From a virus, in IMG/VR virus record IMGVR_UViG_3300009083_000317, positions 1 through 30,124 of that record: a stretch of 30,124 nucleotides of DNA. One strand, given 5' to 3'. Positions 15,563 to 22,396 of this stretch are shown piece after piece. The translations under genes were made by a program, and so were the position numbers. How positions within the stretch are numbered: the stretch's first letter is position 1; every line of letters starts with the position of its first letter. A model generated the notes under the pieces. The model searched no databases, was not told the DNA's origin, and was given only the letters and a program-made list of their open reading frames with translations.

Positions 15563-16078
15563 ATGACAAACGTTCTCGTGCAAATTCAATCCATCACAGT
15601 TCCAGCAATTGTCGTAGGAAACCGGGCGTTTCTCATTGACTCCAAGGGGCGGCAAATCTGCCGAAGCCGACTGTTGACATCGTTCGAAGGGATCGCCGAC
15701 GAAAGCGTTGTTGTTTCCTGGCGTTGGCGATTGGCAGTCCAACGCATGAAGCATCGTGCCCAATCGCATTGCGGCGAACAGGATCGCGATCCTTGGGCCG
15801 CGAAAGTCAAGAGCTTGGAAACTTCATTGCGACTGCGAAGGACTTTCGCAACTAGCAGGCCGCGACGCAGGCAACGATTCGAGCACTATCTGACGCACGA
15901 GTGGCCTGACGCCGTGCATCGCATGTTGGAACAAGGAAGAAATCGATCTCGCCGTCATAGTCGTGACGGTTGGGTTCGTTGGGCTCATACCGTCTCCAAT
16001 AACCACAACAAGAGAAAGGGAGGACGCTATGCCTCTGCCATCTACAGTCACAGCCAAGATGATCTTCGGTCTGCTTGA
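15563..16078 (+). CDS. Hypothetical basic protein, 171 aa
   Basis: Not recognised by name. The start at 15563 has CGGAGG (15551-15556) upstream. The first 60 residues look like a small beta domain (VLVQIQSITVPAIVVGNRAFLID). The rest is very basic, with Arg-rich segments (RLRRTFATSRPRRRQRF) and a C-terminal GWVRWAHTVSNNHNKRKGG stretch, suggesting nucleic-acid contact. The last 50 bases overlap the HNH gene in another frame. That overlap lowers confidence, but both genes have good ribosome sites. It is the first gene after the putative origin. Confidence 0.55.
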   Translation: MTNVLVQIQSITVPAIVVGNRAFLIDSKGRQICRSRLLTSFEGIADESVVVSWRWRLAVQRMKHRAQSHCGEQDRDPWAAKVKSLETSLRLRRTFATSRPRRRQRFEHYLTHEWPDAVHRMLEQGRNRSRRHSRDGWVRWAHTVSNNHNKRKGGRYASAIYSHSQDDLRSA

Positions 16079-16301
16079 GAAGCAGCAATATCGCTGTGCG
16101 CTCACCGGCTGCGAGCTCACACCGGAAACAGCATCACTGGATCACATCAGGCCGCTATCGCGAGGCGGCTCTCACGAACTCAACAACCTCTGGGTCATTG
16201 GGCACCATGTGAATTCAGCGAAGGGTTCGCTAACCGTCGACGAGTTCGTCGCGCTTTGCCGCGAGGTGGCATCCCACTTCCTAGCGGTTCCTTCCGCGTA
16301 G
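16029..16301 (+). CDS. HNH endonuclease, 90 aa
   Basis: Small free-standing HNH nuclease. The metal-finger core is clear: C23-x4-C28 in YRCALTGCEL, the catalytic D38-H39 in SLDHIRPLSRGG, N52-N53 in HELNNLW, and H59/H60 in the closing helix (IGHHVNSAKG). The ATG at 16029 is preceded by GGGAGG (16018-16023). Its length fits minimal phage HNH proteins. It lies between the origin region and the methyltransferase gene and well before the terminase genes. It may assist packaging, act as a homing or host-DNA nuclease, or pair with the neighbouring methyltransferase. Confidence 0.88.
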   Translation: MPLPSTVTAKMIFGLLEKQQYRCALTGCELTPETASLDHIRPLSRGGSHELNNLWVIGHHVNSAKGSLTVDEFVALCREVASHFLAVPSA

Positions 16302-16388
16302 ATGTGATTGCCCGTGGCCAGTGGGAACAGCCGCGGTAGACCACACAGTTTCTTTCGAGTGTCAGAACTTTCAACGGAGTGAATCGCC

Positions 16389-17702
16389 ATGAAGATCGAG
16401 CTCTGGAAGCTATCCGAGATCAAGCCATATCCGAACAACCCTCGCATCAACGATGACGCGGTTGAGGCCGTGGCGGCGTCGATCCGTGAATTCGGCTTCC
16501 GGCAGCCGATCGTGGTCGACGCCGAGGGCGTGATCATCTGTGGTCACACGCGGTACAAGGCGGCGATGAAGTTGGGCCTGGAGAAAGCGCCGGTCCATGT
16601 CGCCAAGGACCTGTCGCCGGCGCAGATCAAGGCCTACCGCATCGCCGACAAGCGCGCCGCCGAGAACGCCACTTGGGACTTCGACCTGCTGCCCATCGAA
16701 CTGGGCGAGTTGCAGGCGATGGATTTCGACCTGGGACTGTTGGGTTTCGATGCGGATGAGCTGACCAAGATCCTCGCACCCGCCGGCAACGAAGGGCTGA
16801 CCGACCCCGACGATATTCCCGCGCCCCCGGACGCGGCCACCACGCAACCGGGCGACCTGTGGGTTCTCGGAAACCACCGGCTCCTGTGCGGCGACAGCAG
16901 CAAGCCGGCAGACGTGGACCGCCTGTTGGCTGGCGCTGTGGTTCATCTTGCGAATACAGATCCGCCGTACAATGTGAAGGTCGAACCGCGGTCGAACAAC
17001 GCGATCGCGGCTGGCCTGTCGTCGTTCGCTGGGACCACGCACCACCAGGGACTCGACCTGGCCCGTCATCCTGAGAAATCGAAACCTACGCAGAAGAAGC
17101 TCCGCCCCAAGGACCGGCCCCTCGCGAACGACTTCGTCTCCGACGAGGAGTTCGACCGCCTGCTCGCGGCCTGGTTCGGCAACATCGCCCGCGTGCTGAT
17201 CCCGGGCGGCGGATTCTATATCTGGGGCGGCTACGCGAACCTCGGCAACTACCCGCCTTTCCTCAAGAGCAGCGGGCTGTACTTCAGCCAGGGGATCGTG
17301 TGGGACAAGCAACATCCTGTTCTCACTCGCAAAGATTTTATGGGGTCTTTTGAGCTCGCATTCTATGGCTGGCGTGAGGGAGCGGCGCACCGCTACTTCG
17401 GCCCCAGCAATGCCCGCGACCTGTGGCACGTGAAGAAGGTGAACCCGCAGAGCATGGTTCACCTCACCGAGAAGCCGGTGGAACTGGCTCGCTTGGCCAT
17501 CGAGTACTCGTCACAGCCAGGCGAGAACGTGCTGGACCTCTTCGGCGGGAGCGGGTCGACGCTGATCGCCTGCGAGCAGACGGGGCGCAGGGCGTTCCTG
17601 CTGGAGCTCGACCCGCTGTATTGCGACGTGATCGTGCAGAGGTTCGAGAAGTTCACCGGGCAGAAGGCCGAACGGATCGTGGCCGAGGAGGTGGGAGCAT
17701 GA
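16389..17702 (+). CDS. ParB-domain DNA methyltransferase (N4/N6 amino)
   Basis: 437-aa fusion. A ParB/sulfiredoxin-type domain occupies about residues 1-125, with PYPNNPRINDDAVEAVA, the IICGHTRYKAA box and KAYRIADKRA. It is joined to an adenine/cytosine amino-methyltransferase (about 155-430). The catalytic motif is D191-P-P-Y194 (NTDPPYN) and the AdoMet-binding FGGSGST lies at 385-391. Motif IV precedes motif I, so it is of the beta-type order. HLTEKPVELA near 358 is the usual substrate-side block. The ribosome site GGAG is at 16375-16378. The phage probably methylates its own DNA against host restriction or alters regulation; the target sequence cannot be read from the protein. It overlaps the DUF1937 gene by 4 bases. 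Confidence 0.93.
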   Translation: MKIELWKLSEIKPYPNNPRINDDAVEAVAASIREFGFRQPIVVDAEGVIICGHTRYKAAMKLGLEKAPVHVAKDLSPAQIKAYRIADKRAAENATWDFDLLPIELGELQAMDFDLGLLGFDADELTKILAPAGNEGLTDPDDIPAPPDAATTQPGDLWVLGNHRLLCGDSSKPADVDRLLAGAVVHLANTDPPYNVKVEPRSNNAIAAGLSSFAGTTHHQGLDLARHPEKSKPTQKKLRPKDRPLANDFVSDEEFDRLLAAWFGNIARVLIPGGGFYIWGGYANLGNYPPFLKSSGLYFSQGIVWDKQHPVLTRKDFMGSFELAFYGWREGAAHRYFGPSNARDLWHVKKVNPQSMVHLTEKPVELARLAIEYSSQPGENVLDLFGGSGSTLIACEQTGRRAFLLELDPLYCDVIVQRFEKFTGQKAERIVAEEVGA

Positions 17703-18025
17703 TCTATCTCGCCAGTCCCTACACACATACTGATCCGGACGTGCGCGAGTCGCGGTTCGATGCGGCTTGCCGGGCGACCGCCGAGCTTGTCCGCGGCGGG
17801 CACGTCGTGTTCTCGCCCATCGTGCACGGGCATCCGCTGGTGCGATTCGAGGTTCCCGTCGAATGGGATTTCTGGGAGCGATTCGACCGTGAGCATCTCC
17901 GGTGGTGCGACGAGTTGGTGGTGCTGATGCTCGATGGCTGGCGCGAGAGCCGGGGCGTACAGGGCGAGTTGCAGATCGCCCAAGAACTCGGAAAGCCCGT
18001 GCGGTTCAAGGAAGAGGTGCGATGA
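17699..18025 (+). CDS. DUF1937 family protein (nucleoside deoxyribosyltransferase-like)
   Basis: 108-aa protein of the DUF1937 type. The start MIYLASPYTHTDPDVRESRF, the VFSPIVHGHPL segment (about residues 37-47), the DFWERFDREHLRWCDELVVL block and the GVQGELQIAQELGKPV end are diagnostic. The fold is thought to resemble nucleoside 2-deoxyribosyltransferases, so a role in nucleotide or modified-base metabolism is possible. The start ATG overlaps the methyltransferase stop. It is the last gene of the early operon before the strand switch at 18178. Confidence 0.88.
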   Translation: MIYLASPYTHTDPDVRESRFDAACRATAELVRGGHVVFSPIVHGHPLVRFEVPVEWDFWERFDREHLRWCDELVVLMLDGWRESRGVQGELQIAQELGKPVRFKEEVR

Positions 18026-18124
18026 TGGAAGCCCCTCCGGTCGCGACCGGTCCGCGCCCCGTTGCACTCGTTGGCCCCTGTGACGGCCGGCGGGAAGGCT
18101 CCGGTCGTTGGCCTACCAAAAAGA

Positions 18125-18156
18125 AAACGCCCCACCGTGGCGAGCGTGGGGCGTTT
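18125..18156 (-). terminator. Rho-independent terminator, mainly for the minus-strand pair
   Basis: AAACGCCCCAC (18125-18135) pairs perfectly over 11 bp with GTGGGGCGTTT (18146-18156) around a 10-base loop. On the minus strand the stem is followed by a T-rich stretch (complement of the A-rich 18118-18124), fitting termination of the HARE-HTH operon. On the plus strand only TTT follows, so it may also weakly end the early operon. Confidence 0.85.
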
Positions 18157-18177
18157 GGGCGGAACCCGTTCCTCGAG

Positions 18178-18528
18178 TTACCCGTTGGCGACGAAGCGCC
18201 CGCGGTCGGACTTCTTGAAGCGGGCGTCCTTCCCCTTGGTGGCGATCTCTCGAATGATCGAACTGTAGAGAGTCGCCGAGGGGGTCTTGCCGCCGGGGCT
18301 GGTCCAGAGCCCCTTTGCCGACATGGCCTCGATCATTTCCTTGCAACCCATTGCCTCCTTCGATGCGGCCAGCAGTTTCGCGGCCGCGTCGATGGCACTG
18401 ACCTTCTTGGCCTTCGCTTCCTCGTCGCCGGCCTTGGCCTGCTTGCCCGCCTTCTTCGCTGGCTCGGCCTTCGCGCTCTTGGTCGCCTTCGGGGTCGCGG
18501 CCTTTTTGGTTGTCTTCGTCTTGGTCAT
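18178..18528 (-). CDS. HARE-HTH protein with Lys/Ala-rich N-terminal tail
   Basis: 116-aa minus-strand protein. Residues 1-42 are a Lys/Ala-rich, histone-H1-like basic tail (KTTKKAATPKATKSAK). Residues about 43-115 form a HARE-type winged helix: SAIDAAAKLLAAS, then CKEMIEAMSAKGLW, then PSATLYSSIIREI, and a KDARFKKSDRGRF wing. HARE-HTH domains bind DNA in chromatin and restriction contexts. I chose the ATG at 18528 because AGGAG sits upstream on this strand; the longer reading starts in unlikely sequence. Opposite orientation to its surroundings and its own terminator mark it as a moron-like gene, perhaps expressed in the lysogen. Confidence 0.88.
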   Translation of the reverse strand: MTKTKTTKKAATPKATKSAKAEPAKKAGKQAKAGDEEAKAKKVSAIDAAAKLLAASKEAMGCKEMIEAMSAKGLWTSPGGKTPSATLYSSIIREIATKGKDARFKKSDRGRFVANG

Positions 18529-18576
18529 GATTCGTCTCCTCGGTCTTGGATGCGATGGGGTGGCTGCCATCATCAG

Positions 18577-18597
18577 GCGGCGGGAACCACCCGCCGC
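18577..18597. repeat. Intercistronic hairpin between the two minus-strand genes
   Basis: GCGGCGGG (18577-18584), loop AACCA (18585-18589) and CCCGCCGC (18590-18597) form a perfect 8-bp GC stem. A second short stem (ACCCGC with GCGGGT) lies next to it at 18600-18616. There is no T-run. It may be an RNA-stabilising or attenuating structure that sets the ratio of the two proteins. Confidence 0.5.
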
Positions 18598-18621
18598 GAC
18601 CCGCACGCGGGCGGGTTTCGG

Positions 18622-18873
18622 CTACAGCCCCAGGTCCTCCATCAGGCGGTTGTGCTCTTCGGCCCCCAGCAGCGCGGTCAGCGTGTCGGCAAACCATTCG
18701 ACTTGCAGCAGCGCGTCGAGCGCGTCTTCGTTGGCGGGCTTATGGAACGCCGCCGGCTGCAAGAAGGCGATGATCGTGGCCACCGCCTCGGGCGAAAGGT
18801 TGTCCCGAATCACTTTCTCAAAGGCCGGCTGGTCAACCGCTCCGCTCATCCGGTCGTCGTTCTTCGTGTTCAT
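18622..18873 (-). CDS. Hypothetical acidic protein, 83 aa (minus strand)
   Basis: Not recognised. The minus-strand ATG at 18873 is preceded by AAGGAG at suitable spacing. The product is small, acidic and almost wholly helical, with LSPEAVATIIAFLQ (about residues 26-39), an EDALDALLQVEWFADTLTALL helix, and an EEHNRLMEDLGL end. It has no signal peptide or membrane segment. It is first in the two-gene minus-strand unit with the HARE-HTH protein. It could be a partner or antagonist of that DNA-binding protein, but no motif shows it. Confidence 0.7.
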   Translation of the reverse strand: MNTKNDDRMSGAVDQPAFEKVIRDNLSPEAVATIIAFLQPAAFHKPANEDALDALLQVEWFADTLTALLGAEEHNRLMEDLGL

Positions 18874-18989
18874 CGTTGGGCTCCTTGGCGTCTGTGGTCG
18901 ATTACCCCGCTCGGACAGTCACCCATGAGCCAGCAGTTCCGAAACACATCAAGCGCGGTTGGCCAGCATCGCGAGAATTCCTCAAGGCC

Positions 18990-19007
18990 TTTTAGGGCGG
19001 CCTAAAA
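18990..19007. promoter_or_regulatory. Inverted repeat directly upstream of the late operon
   Basis: TTTTAGG (18990-18996), GCGG and CCTAAAA (19001-19007) form a perfect 7-bp dyad ending one base before the ATG at 19009. No ordinary ribosome site is visible there, so the dyad may be an operator at the late promoter, or an mRNA hairpin that affects initiation of the first late gene. Confidence 0.55.
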
Positions 19008-19008
19008 C

Positions 19009-19239
19009 ATGTCAACCGACGAGTCTCGCAAACCGATCAACCCGACGGCGCTCGCGCTTCCGGACGCGGTGCGCCTGCTGGTCAAGGTCGGCGGCCCGTC
19101 GATCACTGAAACAATGTTGCGGGCGGACTTGGCGGCCGGCGCGCCGACGAACGCAGACGGCACGATCAACTTGGTGCGCTACGCCGCGTGGCTGGCGAAG
19201 GAAATGGGACGTGGCGCGGGAGAGCAGCATGGCGACTGA
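19009..19239 (+). CDS. Terminase-associated small protein, 76 aa (candidate small subunit)
   Basis: Candidate small DNA-binding partner of the large terminase. Residues about 20-66 read RLLVKVGGPSITETMLRADL, then AAGAPTNADGTINLVRYAAWL. This resembles residues 12-57 of the adjacent large terminase, with the same spacing of RLL, I-x-E-x2-L, AG and L-x-RY-x-AWL. That points to a shared small fold, probably HTH-like, present once alone and once fused. The start is the ATG just after a dyad. The stop overlaps the terminase start by 11 bases. Its position, first in the late operon, is where a small terminase gene is expected. The length is short for a classical small subunit. Confidence 0.65.
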   Translation: MSTDESRKPINPTALALPDAVRLLVKVGGPSITETMLRADLAAGAPTNADGTINLVRYAAWLAKEMGRGAGEQHGD

Positions 19240-21496
19240 TCCCCGCAAACTTCGACCGAGCGAGCTGTGTCGATTGCTCAACTCGACCCCGCTGGGCGAG
19301 GTGATCAACGAGCGGCAACTGCATCGCCACCGCACGCGCGCCGGCATGCGGATCGGTGATGCCCGCCACGTCGACCTGTTGCGTTACACGGCCTGGCTTG
19401 TGGAATTGCGTCACGCGCCGAAGGCTGGACCCGTTGGCGACCCCTACGAGAAGCTAAAAAGCCGGGCACGGGCGCGCAACGTGGCGATTGCCATCGCGGG
19501 GCGCGACATCGGTGATCTGCCTGACGTGGTGAATCCTGAACGGAAGTCGCAAGCCGCCTCCGATTTTAGGTTCTTCTGCGATTCGTACTTTCCGCTCACC
19601 TTTCACCTTCCGTGGTCGCCCGACCATTTGAAGGTCATCGCCAAGATCGAACAGGCCGTGCTGCGGGGCGGACTATTCGCGATGGCCATGCCTCGCGGAT
19701 CGGGAAAAACGACCGTCTGTGAGTGCGCCTGCATCTGGGCCGTGCTCTACGGGCACCGGGACTTCGTGTGCCTAATTGGCAGCGACGAAGGGCACGCCAT
19801 GGACATGCTCGAATCGATCAAGATGGAGCTCGATGGCAACGACCTTTTGCTGGAGGACTTTCCCGAGGTCGTCTACCCTATCCAGTGCCTCGACGGGATC
19901 GCCAACCGCTGCAACGGTCAGCTCTACAAGGGCGAGCGGACCCACATCGGATGGACCGCCCGCGAGATCGTACTGCCAACCATGCCAGGCAGCGTGGCCA
20001 GCGGAGCGATCATCAAGGTGGCGGGAATTACCGGGCGCATCCGCGGCATGAAGTACAAACGGGCTGACGGACATACGGTGCGGCCTTCCCTCGTCGTTTT
20101 GGATGACCCACAAACCGACGAATCGGCCCGCTCGCTTTCGCAGTGCGCCACCCGGGAAGGGATTCTCGCTGGCGCCATCCTGGGCCTGGCCGGTCCCGGC
20201 CAGAAGATCTCCGGCATCATGCCCTGCACCGTGATCCGGCCCAGCGACATGGCGGACAACATCCTGTCGCGTGAAAAACACCCCGAATGGAATGGCGAGC
20301 GGACGAAGATGGTTTACGCTTTCCCAGCCGACGAAAAGAAGTGGCAACGCTATGGCGAGTTGCGGGGGGAAAGCCTGCGCACCCACGGTGACATCCGCCT
20401 GGCTACCGAGTTCTATGCCGCCGATCAAGAGGCCATGGACGCCGGCGCCACGATCGCCTGGCCTGAGCGGTATAACTACGACGAGCTTTCGGCGATCCAG
20501 CACGCGATGAACCTCAAGCTGCAGGACGAGGCAGCGTTCTTCGCGGAATACCAGAATGAACCGCTTCCTGCTACGACCGCTCAGGATGACGAACTCACCG
20601 CCGACCAGATCGCAGCTAAGACCAACCGCATCGCGCGAGGCGTCGCCCCGATCGGCTGCAACCACCTCACGATGTTCATCGATGTCCAAGCGACGCTGTT
20701 GTTCTTCGTCGTGGCAGCCTGGGAGGACGACTTCACGGGGTACGTCATCGACTATGGCGCCTACCCTGACCAGCAGCGTCCCTACTTCACGCTCCGAGAC
20801 GCCCGCCACACGCTGGCGCTCGCGACCAAAGCCAGCGGGCTGGAAGGCTCGATCTATGCCGGACTCGAGCGTCTCACGGCCGCATACTTGAGCCGAGAAT
20901 GGCGGCGAGATGACGGGGCCATGCTGCGCATCGAACGCTGTTTGATCGACGCCAACTGGGGTTCGAGCACGGACGTGGTTTACCAGTTCTGCCGGCAATC
21001 GGCGCACGCCGGGATCGTCATCCCCAGCCATGGGCGATTCGTCGGCGCGTCCAGTCAGCCTTTCTCCGAGTACAAACGCCGGCCAGGTGATCGCGTGGGG
21101 CACAACTGGCGGATGCCCAATGTGGCAGGCAAGCGATCGGTGAGGCACACGGTGTATGACACCAACTATTGGAAGACCTTCGTGCACGCCCGTTTGGGGG
21201 TAGCGATGGGCGACCGTGGTTGCCTGTCTCTGTTTGGCGACAGCGTCGACCAGCATCGTCTGCTGGCCGAGCATCTGACGGCCGAATATCGCGTCCGCAC
21301 CGAGGGCCGGGGACGGACGGTCGACGAATGGAAGATGCGTCCGGAGCGCGGGGACAACCACTGGTTCGATGGTCTTGTCGGCTGCGCCGTAGCCGCATCT
21401 ATCCAGGGGGTCGTTCTGGAAGGAACCTCGGGCGCTGGCTCAGCGAAGCGGGGCCGCGTCAGCTTCTCGGAAATGCAGCGGGGCCGTCGCCGATAG
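19229..21496 (+). CDS. Phage terminase large subunit with fused N-terminal domain
   Basis: 755-aa DNA-packaging motor. Residues about 10-60 form a small helical domain like the preceding 76-aa protein. The ATPase has Walker A at 155-162 (PRGSGKTT) and Walker B at 288-293 (LVVLDDPQ). The C-terminal RNase H-like nuclease has acids at D485 (MFIDVQ), D574 (IDANWGSS) and D714 (HWFDGLVG), the usual three-metal-site pattern. Length and layout suit GpA-type or similar large terminases. The start at 19229 has GGGAGA just upstream. The motor docks on the portal encoded at 22397. An opposite-strand gene separates it from the portal, which is unusual for this normally compact gene order. Confidence 0.95.
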   Translation: MATDPRKLRPSELCRLLNSTPLGEVINERQLHRHRTRAGMRIGDARHVDLLRYTAWLVELRHAPKAGPVGDPYEKLKSRARARNVAIAIAGRDIGDLPDVVNPERKSQAASDFRFFCDSYFPLTFHLPWSPDHLKVIAKIEQAVLRGGLFAMAMPRGSGKTTVCECACIWAVLYGHRDFVCLIGSDEGHAMDMLESIKMELDGNDLLLEDFPEVVYPIQCLDGIANRCNGQLYKGERTHIGWTAREIVLPTMPGSVASGAIIKVAGITGRIRGMKYKRADGHTVRPSLVVLDDPQTDESARSLSQCATREGILAGAILGLAGPGQKISGIMPCTVIRPSDMADNILSREKHPEWNGERTKMVYAFPADEKKWQRYGELRGESLRTHGDIRLATEFYAADQEAMDAGATIAWPERYNYDELSAIQHAMNLKLQDEAAFFAEYQNEPLPATTAQDDELTADQIAAKTNRIARGVAPIGCNHLTMFIDVQATLLFFVVAAWEDDFTGYVIDYGAYPDQQRPYFTLRDARHTLALATKASGLEGSIYAGLERLTAAYLSREWRRDDGAMLRIERCLIDANWGSSTDVVYQFCRQSAHAGIVIPSHGRFVGASSQPFSEYKRRPGDRVGHNWRMPNVAGKRSVRHTVYDTNYWKTFVHARLGVAMGDRGCLSLFGDSVDQHRLLAEHLTAEYRVRTEGRGRTVDEWKMRPERGDNHWFDGLVGCAVAASIQGVVLEGTSGAGSAKRGRVSFSEMQRGRRR

Positions 21497-21514
21497 GGCG
21501 TCGTTCCGGCGAAC

Positions 21515-22009
21515 TCAGCCGCCCAGGCCCTTCTTGCCCGGCGCGGAATTGCCTTCTGGAACCTTGCCCGGCCCCCCAGACCCCTTCGGATTTTCTCCGT
21601 TGCCGGCACCGGAATTCGGGGCGAGTTCCATTTCCAAGTATCCCAATTCATTCCCCAGGGCCACCAGCGAGGCCTGGTATTGGGTATTCGACTGTTTGCC
21701 CTGCTTATGCATCCGTTCTGAGCTCCCAAACCGGGCTTTGAAGGCGTCGAACCGCTTGTCATTGAACATCTTCATGTCCCGTTCGATCCGGAACTTCACC
21801 TGCGCAGCCAGAGCCGTGGGAGCCTCGGCCTGCCAGGGGGTTTCGGCCGCCTTCTCGGCGAACTTGGTGAAGCGGCTCTCGTTGCGGAGCGAGTCGCGGG
21901 ACGGGCTGAAGTAGCCCTTGTAGGCCAAGATCCCCCCGACGCCGACCACCAGGACGACTGCCGCGCCAATCAGAACCTTCGTGTTGGGATTCGCAGGCGT
22001 CGATGCCAT
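21515..22009 (-). CDS. Single-pass membrane protein, 164 aa (minus strand, moron-like)
   Basis: Not recognised. One N-terminal transmembrane segment is clear (about residues 12-31, VLIGAAVVLVVGVGGILAY), with a short cytosolic N-terminus and no signal-peptidase site obvious. A helical charged domain follows (about 45-125). The C-terminal 35 residues are Gly/Pro/Asn-rich and low-complexity. It reads against the late operon between terminase and portal, so it must have its own promoter in 22010-22196. Phage membrane proteins placed like this often serve superinfection exclusion or host-envelope functions; that is only a position-based idea. Only a weak GAGG lies upstream of the start. Confidence 0.7.
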   Translation of the reverse strand: MASTPANPNTKVLIGAAVVLVVGVGGILAYKGYFSPSRDSLRNESRFTKFAEKAAETPWQAEAPTALAAQVKFRIERDMKMFNDKRFDAFKARFGSSERMHKQGKQSNTQYQASLVALGNELGYLEMELAPNSGAGNGENPKGSGGPGKVPEGNSAPGKKGLGG

Positions 22010-22128
22010 ATATCCTCGCGTGGAGGGTGGGAGAAAGTCCTATTTTCCTGATCCATCTGAGGCTTGGCAAGCAATTTCCAAGCGGTAGGCCGCCGCACAC
22101 CCATCTGGAATTCCGTCAGCAGCGCGGA

Positions 22129-22140
22129 CAACCGCGGTTG
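22129..22140. repeat. 12-bp perfect palindrome in the divergent promoter gap
   Basis: CAACCGCGGTTG is fully self-complementary. It lies in the 187-bp gap between the divergent minus-strand membrane protein gene and the plus-strand structural genes. It could be an operator controlling one or both directions; a 12-bp palindrome alone can arise by chance in GC-rich DNA. Confidence 0.35.
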
Positions 22141-22196
22141 CGCGGGCATAAGTATCCCACATCCCCGCTCTGTTGGTTACCGGATGTGGCTTCTGC

Positions 22197-22394
22197 ATGG
22201 CTGACAACCTCGACGACACGATCCACGAGAACGCCCAAGGCCCCGTGAAGGCCACCGGCGATTCGGGCTCGGTAGAGCAGCACAAGCTTGTCGACCAAAT
22301 CGCGGCCGACAAGTACCTGGCCTCGAAGGACGCGGTCAAGGCAAAGCGTCGGGGCCTGCGTTTCAACAAGCTCGTTCCCCCTGGAGCCGAGTAA
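22197..22394 (+). CDS. Small gpW-position protein, 65 aa
   Basis: 65-aa protein in the place where lambda has gpW, between terminase and portal. An acidic, flexible N-terminal half is followed by a basic helix (about 31-55, KLVDQIAADKYLASKDAVKA) and a KRRGLRFNKLVPPGAE end. In lambda, gpW is a head-completion protein; size and position fit, but I see no clear sequence match to gpW. I chose the internal ATG over the TTG 24 bases upstream. Neither has a good ribosome site. Confidence 0.7.
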   Translation: MADNLDDTIHENAQGPVKATGDSGSVEQHKLVDQIAADKYLASKDAVKAKRRGLRFNKLVPPGAE

Positions 22395-22396
22395 TC

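Noticed and set aside
14872-15639. Plus-strand 255-codon gene over the repeat region
   Set aside because: It begins inside the primase gene in another frame and its translation mostly mirrors the iterons and GC-alternating runs.
18022-18177. Extra plus-strand gene after DUF1937 (ATGATGGAAG start)
   Set aside because: It would read through the terminator hairpin and across the minus-strand genes, with unnatural composition.
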